Source: Smittium mucronatum (taxonomy: Eukaryota > Kickxellomycota > Harpellomycetes > Harpellales > Legeriomycetaceae). Taken from it: a stretch of DNA of 23,206 bases. Shown here one piece after another: positions 8,479 to 19,100 of the stretch. The stretch spans positions 6,874 through 30,079 of the forward strand of contig LSSL01000558.1 in NCBI GenBank assembly GCA_001953115.1, read 5' to 3'. Position 1 is the stretch's first letter; every line of letters begins with the position of its first letter. The position numbers and the translations under genes were made by a program. The notes under the pieces are model-generated. The model was not told the DNA's origin. It saw only the letters and a program-made list of their open reading frames with translations, and ran no database searches.

Positions 8479-11400
8479 CTAAGGCACTTGATCGTTACCC
8501 ATTTGTTCTAATATTTTAATTTCATCAGTAGTAGGGAATATATAAGGCACATGGTTTTTGATTTTTGGCCAAACCATTGAAGAAGGCGTAAAATCGTAAT
8601 TGAGTGATTTAATATCGGGGTTAGCAGTAGATTGATTGATTGTAACTTCCCTGATGTCCAGAAAAGAATTATCTGCAAGATCCACATGGTGCTCAGACTG
8701 TCTATCGGAAAACTCGGAATAAATACTGGCGGATGAAGTAAACTGTTGCCGATAAAGCATAAACTGGCCGTCATTTGGTTTGGCTGGTTGCTGGGCGATG
8801 TCTTTGTGAACAGACTCTTTAATGAATGATAGTACTTTGTGCAAGTGCTGGAATGCGAGAAAGATGGAGTCAGGGGATTTGTTGGGACTTGAATAGTGAT
8901 TCGGTTTATTTGATAAAATATCGATAAATTCAGGGTATGAATTGCAAATTAAATCACTGGCACTACAAACTCCAACGTGAAACAGGTTGAAGTGGTGCTT
9001 AGGATCTGCTGCAAAATGGCAGATTGCGAGCTTTGAACGACCTCTGATGTAAGCTCTTAAATAAGCCCTCAGCCAGTCAGGTTCGGGCAAGAATTTAGGA
9101 GAAATATCCAGTGAAGGCTCATAAACTGGAACAAGAGTAACTGTCTGTACAGATTTCTAATTACAAATATTTATGAATAGTTTAATAATTGCATTATAAA
9201 TATCCTTTTATGAAATTAGTTATAATATTATAAGTACCTTATTTAAATGGTTATTTTCTAGTAAGTAGCATTGAACCCTGAACCTAATTAAAATTTTGAT
9301 TGAACCAAATTTCCACATAGTATAGTTGAAATTATCTGAATCACTAGATTCGTCGTTTTCATCGAAAAAGTGCTTTTTACTCTTATCAGTGAGCAACTCA
9401 CTAGATAGTTTTTCAAGGATGCTATAATTTAAATATGATTCAGAAACATAACAGTCTTTTGTTTCTATTGGGCTGTCTATAAAAGGAACAGAGACGTTAT
9501 TAACTGTTTTTGAAATTACTGGAATTAAAATATTCCTGGACAGAGTATTGGACATCGTGAAGAGGCATAATAGAGCCTCTTCAGAAATTACAATGTCGGC
9601 TTCATTTTCCAATGCCTGATTCTTTGCTATATCATCTGCCGAAATGTAACATGGCTATAGACACCAATAAGTCATTATTTAGAGTAAGAAAAAAAATAAA
9701 AGCATAATCAAATGCATCTAAAAAAAAAAAAACCTTAAAAAAAAAGAGTAAAAATACCTTTGTTAGAACTTTTTTGGATAATTTCTGTATGCCGTTTGTA
9801 ATCGAGGTTTTATTTTTTAAATTTTTGTTTACAATTTCATTACAAAATCCCTATTTTGACAAAAAAGACTAATTAGAAAAATATAAATCACACTAAAAAA
9901 CGCGAAAAGAAATAAATATCTTACAAATCGCTTGCAAGTTTTAATGTATTCCAGATTGTAAAAGGGCTTTTCGTGATTAAATTGTATGTCTAAGCTGTAT
10001 GTTTTTTTAAATGAGTGGTGATAATAGTCTAGAGCGTACTCCGAATTTTTTTTTATCCACTTTAAGGAGGTTTTGAGAGAGGAATTCCTAATTTTAGTGT
10101 TAGAACTCATATAGAAAGAATCTCTATCATGTTCAAACATTTTTTTGTTGAAAACAATATTTTCTGCAATAAGAATTGATTTTAACTCGTAATATAAGGT
10201 TTTCTGAACAGAATCTGCATTATTGATCTTGTAAAAAACAAATAAAAAGTTAATTTTAAAAAATATCAAAATTATAAAAGATATAATCAAAAATGATATA
10301 AATACCACAGAATGGAGACTAAAGAACTTAATGTGATTTTCAATTGGTAATGATGAAACATCTATTTTCGAAAGTTTGGTAAGGAATTCAATTTCGTTGA
10401 AATATGGATTTCCATCCTCTCCAATGTTATTCAAAGCAGCCATAAATAATGGGGCAGGGAAAGGACTCATGGTAGATATGATGTCAAAACTTGGTTTATA
10501 AGAATATTCGAATGGTATTTTTGAGGATATATGGGCAATCGAAATTTCATTTGTTAGTAAACTTGAGTGATCAGAAGGTGAATCTTTGGTTTTACTTTCA
10601 AAAATATCAGACATTTCTATTTTACTTGTGAGATGTTCAGTGGCGATATTTGAATTTCTAGGGAGGGATTTATTGTACTTTAGTATCTCGGGGGAATTAG
10701 TTGCGCTGTCTTTGGTATTATAAACTTTAGGGGTTGTAACATTGTTAGAAATCGCACTATCTTTTGAAGTGATTTTCAATAAAGAACCCAATATTTTTTT
10801 AGTTGATGATTCGGAAGTAGATTTTTCAATGATACTTTTTACATTACTAACATTATCTATTATTTTGAAATTTTCTGGAAAAATAGGGATATGAAGCTTC
10901 TCCGGACAGATTGATGTTTTAGTTTGATTGTTCTGAACAAATTTATTGGTTTGATTATCATGAGCAGTAGATTTATATGACTGAGGAACAAATGGATTTA
11001 TAGCTACTTTCGGAAGATCTGTAGAAACATCCTGGAAATTTTGAAAATCGAATTTTGGAATAGAAACATCAGTTTTTGATGGAACTAAAGAAGGATTAAC
11101 ACCAACAGTTTCAGAAAATGGGGTTTTTTGATCTTTGCTTTTAAAAGTAGATTCTTTTTTTGAAATGGAAAGGCGGCGTGAAGATCTCAGTCCTTTACGA
11201 ATTTTATCGAAATCGAGTTCATCTAGTAACAAAGATCTTTTCCTGGGGGTATCTGCAAGGATGGAATATTCAAAGAACTTTTCACAAGTTATAAATTCTG
11301 AACTACTGGGCATTCTAGATACATAATAAAAAAAATGTAATGAAAAAAATGTTAATGGGTTGGGAAGGGAGAGAAAAATAAATTACGGTTTTGATTCTCT

Positions 11401-11700
11401 TTTATCGGTAGATAGTTCTTTGTAAATTCTATCGGTATTAAACATATTTCCATGGTGAGACTTGGCTTTTTTATATATTCCCTGCAATTTATTTTTGGTT
11501 CTAGAAGTGAGTTCAATTTTATTTACCTTTCTAATTCCCTTAGAAATGGTGTGCATATCTGATGGAGAATGTGTCAATGTTGTCCCTGAAAATCTTTCTG
11601 CAAAGCTCTGGCTATTAACGTTAGATTCTGAAATTGGATCATAGAGTGATGCATCTTTGGATAACAGATCTAAAGAGTCGAGATCAATACGAGAGTCCAT
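8479..11700 (-). CDS. ICE2/NARG2-like protein (little elongation complex subunit 2), six exons
   Basis: Exons 11700-11387, 11314-10306, 10227-9925, 9850-9758, 9654-9238 and 9156-8479 join in phase to 937 residues; human ICE2 is about 980. ICE2 works with ELL and ICE1 in the little elongation complex that supports Pol II transcription of snRNA genes. Parallels recalled from human ICE2, in the same order: TCEKFFEYSILADTP near the N-terminus; ISADDI (577-582) for 'LSKDDI'; DIVISEEALLCLF (593-605) for 'QIALTSQSLFTLL'; a PV...V...SP block (about 620-640); WKFGSIKILIRFRVQ near 690-704 for 'FSLQDLLLLVRCSVQ'; TLVPVYEP for 'YVLPKVEY'; NHVPYIFPTTD near the C-terminus for 'GRIPCTFPPKS'. The last third would be the NARG2_C domain. 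Residues about 110-440 are Ser/Lys/Asn-rich and probably disordered. Exon 1 starts at ATG 11700. The fragments could be read as several small genes, but five phase-compatible introns and collinear similarity argue for one. No search was run. Confidence 0.68.
9157..9237 (-). other. predicted intron 5 of the ICE2-like gene (81 nt)
   Basis: It starts GTACTTATAA after TTAAATAAG and ends TTGTAATTAG before AAATCTGTAC, phase 0. An AACTAAT branch-like motif lies about 60 nt before the acceptor. A second in-frame AG (GTACAG, ending at 9145) lies 12 nt downstream, so two isoforms differing by four residues are possible. Confidence 0.62.
9655..9757 (-). other. predicted intron 4 of the ICE2-like gene (103 nt)
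   Basis: It starts GTATTTTTAC after CTAACAAAG and ends GGTGTCTATAG before CCATGTTAC, phase 0. Long T runs and an ACTCTAAAT/AATGAC region lie near the acceptor. It links the 31-codon exon 4 to the ISADDI block. Confidence 0.62.
9851..9924 (-). other. predicted intron 3 of the ICE2-like gene (74 nt)
   Basis: It starts GTAAGATATT after AAGCGATTT and ends TGTCAAAATAG before GGATTTTGT, phase 0. A TCTAATT branch-like motif precedes the acceptor. The earlier AG at CTAATTAG would run into a stop in phase 0. Unspliced, the frame reads a second hydrophobic stretch and stops soon after (TAA at 9829). Confidence 0.63.
10228..10305 (-). other. predicted intron 2 of the ICE2-like gene: 78 nt, no stop, reads as a false membrane helix
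   Basis: It starts GTATTTATATC after TCTGTG and ends TTTTTTACAAG before ATCAAT, phase 0. Its length is a multiple of three and the frame stays open, so the unspliced reading gives a Phe/Ile/Leu stretch (VFISFLIISFIILIFF...) that mimics a transmembrane helix. The donor matches introns 4 of this gene and the LST2-like intron. Splicing gives ...HSV-INNADSVQK with normal composition. Confidence 0.66.
11315..11386 (-). other. predicted intron 1 of the ICE2-like gene (72 nt)
   Basis: It starts GTAATTTATT after ...TCAAAACC and ends TATGTATCTAG before AATGCCC. It is phase 2: CC plus A makes Pro, then runs straight into the next frame. A CATTAAC branch-like motif and pyrimidine tracts lie inside. The downstream ATG at 11313 could be mistaken for a separate gene start. 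Confidence 0.6.
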
Positions 11701-13598
11701 GCTTTGATTAGATAAATTTTGAAATATAAATGCAAGTAAATAAATTTAGTATAAAATATTGGTTATGTTTCAAAAGATGATGGTATTGTAGACATGAAAT
11801 TTATCGTGGGCCACAGTATAATCCAATTAATTTTTTTCCCTGACTGAGCTTGAGATATTTAGTAAGTAAAAAATAATATTTACTGCTTATAATTAATATG
11901 TTGATTATATCGCCAATAATGTGCCTTGTAAATGACTGGTGTTTCGCTTATTGGTGCTTATTCGCATACCTTTTTAGAGAGATTTGCCTTCTTGGTCGAA
12001 TTGAAATATTGATTCTGAAAATTACACATTAGGCTTAAAATACAAAAATACCGTTAAGGTCAAATGTCATTTTTCGACAATTTTTTTTTTGTATCACGGA
12101 ATTTGTCATTTTTCGACAAAAAAAGGAAAAAATACGCAATAATCCGTTATTATAAAAAAAATAGGAAAAAATCCTCAGATTCCTGAAAATTCTGCGAATT
12201 TTGGAAAGGATATGCACATTCAATTTTTAAAACTTATGATTGGCCATTAAAAAATCCACAGACTTTTGCAAAAATCAATAAATAATATCCAACTTTTTCA
12301 AGACTATTGTTAAAAAAATTGCTTTCACTTTTCAGCGATAACGTTAGATATGTAACATCTATATATTGATGATCAAACTAAAGAGTCTACAATAATTCAA
12401 TTTTGTAGTTTCCAATATTAGGCCAGAGGGTCGTAATTAGAGCCTGTAAAAGACCAAGTACTGGTTGGTTTTTTGAATTTTATACTAATAAAAAATAATA
12501 TATGATGGTTATTATTGAAAATAATTTTTTTGTCCAAGAAATTTTCAATTCTGCGTAAAAAAAAAATCCAAGAAATTTTCTAAAACGTTTAAACAAGAAA
12601 ATGCCAATTGTATTTAATTCACTCTAATCTATCAAAATGAAAAATTCAATAATATTCTAAGAACTCTCTATTGCAGTTCAGGTCATTTTGAACCCAATCG
12701 GGTTCATCGTCAAATAAAAAAAGGTGACGGAAAATGAGGAACAGACCAATTTTCTAAAATTTATAGAATTTCAATAAGCTTATGGCAAAAAAAAAAAATC
12801 AAGCTAATAATCTAAATATATGCTTGTTTTTTGAATAGAAAATTAATTCCAAAAACCTAAAATTTTATCCGAAAGTTTCATCTGATTGTTTTTTTTTTGT
12901 TGAATTGTGTCGAATTTTATTAATAAAATCGGCGGCAAAAATGAAATCTATAATTTTTTTCACAAATCCGCCAAAAATTAACATCAACCACAATAAAGAT
13001 ATCGGGACAACAAATAAAATTTTACTTTTCTGCCGCCACTAGACTAAATATTGCCAACATTCAAGACCAATGATTATGTTTGTTTTTTTTGTGGACCAAT
13101 GTTTATGCTATTTTGATTTTCTCTTTAGACTTTAAGCTTGCGTTGATATTTTATTTTGTTGGAAATCCATTAAACTTATTTGGCATTGATCACAAAGCAT
13201 CAATAGAACTTAATTTTTTTGAAATGTAAAGCAAATCAAAAACAACGAAGCCATAAATAACGGCAAAATTTAGCCCTCAGGCGAAAAAATAATTAATTGG
13301 TATAAATATATATTTTATTGGTTGAACTTCGCTAATTTTCAAATGGACTCTTCAAACTTCGACAAATCGAATTATAGAGGGTTTAGTAAATGAAAAAGAG
13401 TTGAGAGAAAAAGGATTTCAAAAATAAAATAGCAATAAAATAATATTCAAAAGCCTTTCATGATTGCCCTAAGTTATGCAGATATTTTAATAATAAAAAT
13501 CATAAAAAATCCTTAATAGAATATCAGTGAGCCAATAGGGATGAAAATTACCGGGTTAAAATAAATATTAAAAATGTACACGAAAATAAATATAGATT
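11701..13598. other. gene-free AT-rich region
   Basis: The right part should carry the 3' end of the minus-strand transposase transcript and the left end the promoter of the ICE2-like gene. I see a 16-bp direct repeat (12065-12080 and 12104-12119) and a stretch at 12839-13042 that is open for about 60 or more codons on both strands. Neither frame there is recognisable, and openness on both strands makes either coding call weak. Confidence 0.4.
12065..12119. repeat. 16-bp direct repeat containing a small palindrome
   Basis: TGTCATTTTTCGACAA occurs at 12065-12080 and again at 12104-12119, 39 bp apart start to start, separated by a T run. Each copy carries TGTC...GACA arms around seven bases, and the second extends to six-base arms (TTTGTC/GACAAA). 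It could be a protein-binding pair or a remnant of a small element. No function can be assigned. Confidence 0.5.
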
Positions 13599-14699
13599 TC
13601 ATAGAGTGATAGATTCGCCCTTAGAGCTCTTATCAAGATACTTGAGCATGTCCTCAAAGTATACTTTACATTCAGGTTCAGTGACCGTAGAGAATGCTTT
13701 ATCGATATTATCGAAAAGCTCGTCTTCGCTGTTGGATATCATACGGGGTGTTAAACCAATAACTCTAGTCGAAAGGTTTCCCACTGGATTTAAATAAGGG
13801 GAGTAAGGAGGGGTGTAAATAACGCTGAACCCTCTTTCAGAGATAAAATTTATTATGTTTCTATCAGAAATAGTTCTTGAGGAATCCAGAACGAAAACGC
13901 CTTTGGTTTTTTCCTGTTTTTTTAAATTTTCCGTGAGATCCAATAGAAAATTGCTAAAATTCTCCTGTGTAAAGGCCGTTATGCTTTTTTGGAAGAGTGC
14001 AAACCCATCGCAGTTTATAGCACAAACAGTGGAAACATTTCTCACTCTGATTCTGGTAGAAAAGGCATTTGGATTCCCACCACTTCTTTCTTTGGATACC
14101 GCAGATCTAACTGTTACTGATAAGGAAACTTCGTCAATGAAGTAAAAATCGCTATCACTAAATTCAGCTCTCAATTCAGCAAACTTGGCAGAATATTCCT
14201 TCCTTGAAACTATACTTTGCTCATCATTTTTTATAATATGGCTATTGTTTATTGGCTTTATGTTGTAAAAGAATTTGCAGCAACATCTCTGGATTGTTGA
14301 GGTCGAAAGCTTGATGTTGTATTTGTCGCTAAGTAAATCGGATAGCTTTCTCAGTGTTAATCTGCAATCTTCTTGCAGCTTATTATAAATGAAATTTTCG
14401 TACTCCGGTTTGAATTTTTTGTTTTTAAGCCCGCCCTTATATTTTTTTTCTATTCTATTCTCCTTTTGGTATACTTTTATAATGCTGTAAATAGTTGAAA
14501 CTTTATGCAACAGAATTTCAGAAATCTCTTTCGCAGTTTTACCGCTGTTATACATATCGATTATCTTGTATCGATCATTGTTAGTTATTTTATGACCAGT
14601 TTTCTCCATTCTATTAAAATAGAAAATATAGGTACTATCCTAAAACTGAGCTATACTAAGACTAGTAAAATAAAATAAAGGTCCGATGCGAGTTTACTG
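13525..14699. repeat. possible degenerate terminal inverted repeats of the transposon
   Basis: CAGTGAGCC at 13525-13533 and the complement of the sequence ending at 14699 (CAGTAAACTCG on the minus strand) both begin CAGTRARCY and would enclose an element of about 1.18 kb around the transposase, a typical size. Agreement fades after about nine bases and neither side is directly flanked by TA, so this is weak. Confidence 0.2.
13599..14609 (-). mobile_element. IS630/Tc1-mariner-family transposase, complete frame, third catalytic residue lost (DD34G)
   Basis: 336 residues from ATG 14609 to TGA, a normal length for the family. Such enzymes cut and paste DNA at TA sites. Residues about 8-60 form a helix-turn-helix (NNDRYKIIDMYNSGKTAKEI, VSTIYSIIKVYQ), then a second HTH (LRKLSDLLSDKYNIKLSTST, about 86-105). 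The DDE core follows: FIDEVSLSV with Asp159; VFVLDSSRTIS with Asp242, where the usual Asn after the Asp is Ser; and TPPYSPYLNPVGN, where the usual catalytic Glu of 'LNPIE' is Gly277. The second-to-third spacing is the Tc1-type 34 residues. No frameshift or stop is present, so the loss of Glu is a point change in an otherwise intact frame, predicted to abolish catalysis. Similar elements are common in microsporidia and some early-diverging fungi. It is either a recently inactivated copy or a retained DNA-binding derivative. Confidence 0.85.
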
Positions 14700-15623
14700 T
14701 GAATTTGTGAATTAGCCACTAAACAAAGCGGAATATATTTGGCTTAATGAAACAAAGTTGAAAAGCAAGATGATACAGTTCTATTTGGGATGTTCACTTT
14801 GTTTAAATATCCGTTCCCATATTTGAAATTCAGGCGCTACCATTTCGATTCATCTAAAAATTTGTGAAACAAAAGAATTTTAAATTCTATTCGCAAAGAA
14901 CTTTTGCGTATCTCAATTAATCTCGTTGCTAATTGTCCAATAATTATATTTAGGGCTTAATTCATATAATACCATTAGCTGAAAGATGCGATGTTTCATT
15001 CAATAATTTCTAATGCGATTTCCAATATTTAGCGAGGTAATAATTTGGTCTTTACAAATCACTATTCACATTCGCAATTCGCTTTGTTACATCACAATCA
15101 ATTTAGAACCAACGCTAATTAATAATTTCTTGTAAATTGATGTAACATCCGCCTTATATTTTTGGATCTTCATTCCCGAAGAAAATATCTGTCGAATAGT
15201 ATCATAGAAATCATTTAGGATATTGTTTTTTGATTATTCTATATGAAAATTTCAGGAAATTAACAGAACAATTTACTAATTTAGTAGTTGATATTTAACC
15301 TATTGGTTTTAAAAAAAGAGAAAGCATCCAATAAATGCATGACTACTAGTAAAAGTAATCTAATTATTTCTCATTATGTTTATAAAATTCTACATTTAAT
15401 TTCTTGCTAATGCACATGATTAGGTTTTTGCACAATTTCTGATATTATATCATTACCATTTTTTACTGGCTAATCGCTTTTATCAAAATTCTGACCAACC
15501 AATTCAAATTCTGAGAAAGTTTGCATAAATATTTTCATCTACAATTATTTCTTATAAGTTATGTAGACCTTACTGCTAATTAAATGGAAAGCTATCCTGA
15601 GACAGCTTTTTTACTTTCATATA

Positions 15624-15719
15624 ATTTATTGGCTGAATTCTTTATCAGCGCAAATTGTTTTTATTCAACGACTATCTACAAATATTTCTTGGTTTAAAAA
15701 ACATTTATTAGCTGAATTC
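15624..15719. repeat. two near-identical 17-mers 79 bp apart
   Basis: ATTTATTGGCTGAATTC at 15624-15640 and ATTTATTAGCTGAATTC at 15703-15719 differ at one base. They lie inside the decayed coding region and may reflect an internal protein repeat or a local duplication. Confidence 0.45.
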
Positions 15720-16132
15720 ACATCAGTTTTCCAATAGCAACAATTTTTAGGGATTTCTGCATTTTTCATCCGATGGATTTTGGTATTTATCCATGCCCAT
15801 ATTTTCAAATTGGCAAAAAAAAAATTTGACAGAGAATCCTCAGCTCTTTACTATTTCAGTACCCAAAACTATTGCAGATCCTATTTTTGAAAATTGTCAT
15901 TATTTTACTGAATATAAAAATAGCCGGATTATAAAGGCAAACTTTTAATTAAACTTCAGCATTAACTGCTAATTTGGTACCATTTTTGTTCCACAGACCT
16001 TGAAAGAACTAAATTCTCAGTTTCCAGAATTAGCTAGGCCCTCTTATTAGCCAAGCTTCGAATTTCTCTATTTGTGGTTTACAACTGTATATCAACACTA
16101 CGTAGACTGGATATGAGAATAAATTAATCGGG

Positions 16133-16150
16133 ATATATATATATATATAT
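16133..16150. repeat. (AT)9 dinucleotide tract
   Basis: Eighteen bases of uninterrupted AT lie between GGG and TGCTC. The tract sits inside the 73-codon open stretch of the minus-strand relic, where it would encode alternating Tyr/Ile. Confidence 0.9.
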
Positions 16151-19100
16151 TGCTCATAAGTGATGATACAATCTAGTTCATCGCCTTTGAAATTGTTGTA
16201 ATGTACTTCAAATTTATAATATCTTTGTTCTTCGCTTGAAAAAAATGTGAGTTACATTAATAGTAATTTATGTTTGATAAGTATATTTTTCCAAATTCGG
16301 GAGGTTAAAAGTGGGGATAAGCATCTTGGGATTAAGATTTTAAGGTCCAAGAATAGTAAAACTCGATTTTGTAAAAATTATAACTTTTTAGTATTTCATA
16401 AACACTGTCAATTCAATCAGAATCGGTAATTTTGGGCCATTTTTATTTATTTATTGAAAATCAAAAGGTATTTTTGTGTATTTAGCTTCGTAAAGGTCAA
16501 AAAATCAATCCTTTTATAGTTTCAAAATACGTTGGTGGATTAACTATATATTCATTGATTTTCCTTTATATAGTGTACTAAACTAGATTTATAGGTATTA
16601 GAATCTTAGGCCAAATAGCGATGATTTTCAAAACCTGAATGGAGTTTATGTGAATCAACCCCAAAATGCCATAAATTGCACGTTAAAAAAAATCCAAGTT
16701 TCTAAAATTTCGAACAATTTATAAATTAAATTTCTTTTATTTATGTTCAGAATTGTTTATAAACCAAGAACTCTTCTCTGCAATTACCGATGACAAGATT
16801 GCTGTTGAAGTTGCTACAACAATCTGAGTTTTTCAACTAGGATACATATTTTTTGAAATAAAATGAAACCATTTATAATTAATTATAATATCTATATTTT
16901 TTTTTGCCCAACATTTTTAGTAAATTTGGTCTTAATTGACATTTATAAGCAGCATTTAATTACTATGGGAATTAATTATCTAAATTCTGTAGATTTAATC
17001 AACATTTCTACCAAATAAAAACCAAGTAAGGTTAGATTTTCTAAAAACCAAATAAAAAGAAAATTGGCTCTAGCTCCAATCGATATTGTTGAATTATATT
17101 CGTCTCATTCACTTCTTGGATTTTAAGATCGGGAATGGTTAAAAAACAGTAGCATTATCGATTTAATATACCTATAAAGGTATTTATCTTCAAAAAAATA
17201 AATTAAATAGCGCTATGACTAATTAAGCAGTAAAAAGAAAATTTTAAATTTTAAAAATGGGTGACCACCGCTTATGAAGCATTTAAACATAATAAGCGCA
17301 TAGCACTGTAATATATCACATTTAAATAAAAATGAGTTTGTATATTTCAAATGTTTTCAAAAACAGAAAAATTATTGGAAATGTTGAAGAAACCAAAATA
17401 AAACATTAAGCTGCACTTCTTTTGGAAAAATAAGTCTAAAAGGAAATTTTGCATTTAATTGAGGTTTAGAAGTGTTTCAAAATAATGATTAGTTTATCGA
17501 TATAATTATTTTTATCTAAAAAAATCGAAATTATCGAATCCGCACATAAAAAAACTTTTTTTTTTATAAATATACCCAATTTTTGTATCAATTTGGTTCA
17601 AATTCCTCAAATTAAAAACTGAAAGTCTATCATTTTAATTTTGCATTATTTCCTAGTTTATTTTTAAAGATCACCTGAATTCTAATCAAAAATACCACAA
17701 CTAATCGAGGTAGAGTTCAAAAAATTTAATTTAAAAATAATTTAATCACAGAAAGGTTCATTTTATAGATGCTACTAGTTAATAACCATTTTATGCGCTT
17801 TAATTGGTGATAAAAAGGTAGTATCTTTTACCGTTGAATACATATGATCCATGGTATAAGTTTTAAATTGAATTTTATAAGCCCGTTAAGTAAATAACTT
17901 TGTTTTTTTTATTCATTTATTTAAAAATTAGAGATTGATCTAATATATCAAAATGATAAATAATAATAACGATAAGTTGTTAAAATGGAAAGCTATTTAT
18001 TTTAAATTTCTTAATGGATTTTTACTAAAATTAAAATAGGCCAATCAGATGCAAATATCAAGTATGTCTTACTGAAGATCTAAAGATGTTCTAACCTTGT
18101 TTCTCGCCGCTCCCCACAATTTCTTTAGAAGATTTTAATAAATCTCATAGATTATTCTAACGGAAACCAATTTAGCATTATTTATTTGTCCAAATTGCCT
18201 TAATACATGCTCTTTTTAGGAAGTATCGCGGAAATGTACATCTGTATACAAAAATATCCTAAATCTGCAATGGGGGACTAAAAGTGTGGCTGTCCTGAAG
18301 TTAGAGTGTGCGGATCTTTTTGAATAAACTTCTGATATACCCCCAATATATCTTAAAATATGCTAAAAACATATTTAGATCCATAATTAATTGGATTGAA
18401 ATTGTCACTCTTCCGTCAGCCAAGTGTCCGTATTCAATTTTTAAATATTTTTTTTGTTTTACCCGTGCAAAATACCTTTTAATCCCCAAACTTCACATAA
18501 AATCATGGAAGTTATTACATAGAAGCGTCAATTATGATTGCAGTTTCGGGGTAATGGTTAAAATAAATCATTTGTAATTATTGAGCTTTTTTTATAATCT
18601 TCTTTAAAAATATACTTATTTTTCTTTTTCGTATAATTTGCCATTTTTTCTATTAGAATTTGGGAAGAAGTGGGGCTCGACCCAAAGCTCAGACTGATTC
18701 AAGAAAAAAAATGTATATTTCTTTAACAAAGCCAGAAAAAAAAATAACCTATCCTTTCGATATGGCTTTGGTTTTTTCATTTTAAGCTTCTCATGCCTGC
18801 AAGATCATAGCTTAGCAATGAAAATAAAATGTTAAATTCTTGAAAGTTTAAATTCGTACAAGTAATAAAGTTCTGTTAAGATGATTTTTCAAATTATGTA
18901 TCCACTCTTTATATTTTTACTCTATATAAACTTCTACTGGTGAATTTAATTGGTGGTAAGAATTACTAGGCTCCGCTTGCCTTAAAAAGCTTTAGCGTCT
19001 TAAAACTGAATTTTTTTTGAAAAAATAGACAATGATTTCTTTTTTTAAAAAAAAAAATAGTTCAACCGATTTGCATTTACATGTGTATTCATTCGAAAAT

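Larger units (their letters stand above)
15060..16251 (-). pseudogene. decayed coding region of unknown family
   Basis: On the minus strand, from 16251 to the TAA at 16032-16030, one frame is open for 73 codons and reads SSEEQRYYKFEVHYNNFKGD and KPQIEKFEAWLIRGPS. The same frame then shows only scattered stops (FFQGLWNKNGTKLAVNAEV; IFSKIMTIFKNRICNSFGY). A second frame (about 15849-15667) reads FANLKIWAWINTKIHRMKN and NSANKCFLNQEIFVDSR. Further left KIFMQTFSEFELVGQNFDKS and similar pieces appear. Long runs in one direction with shifting frames suggest an old dead gene. I recognise no family; a transposon relic is possible. An (AT)9 tract lies inside it. Confidence 0.33.

Noticed and set aside
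9829..10320. Two hydrophobic segments suggesting a multi-pass membrane protein
   Set aside because: Both coincide with predicted introns (10305-10228 and 9924-9851) with good splice sites and matching phases; splicing removes them and restores similarity to ICE2.
18301..18577. Overlapping 62- and 89-codon frames on opposite strands
   Set aside because: Length is near chance for this much AT-rich DNA, both strands are open over the same bases, and no motif is visible.
18660..18702. TGGGGCTCGACCCA, resembling a tRNA T-arm
   Set aside because: The loop is six bases, not seven, and no D-arm, anticodon arm or acceptor partner is present on either strand.
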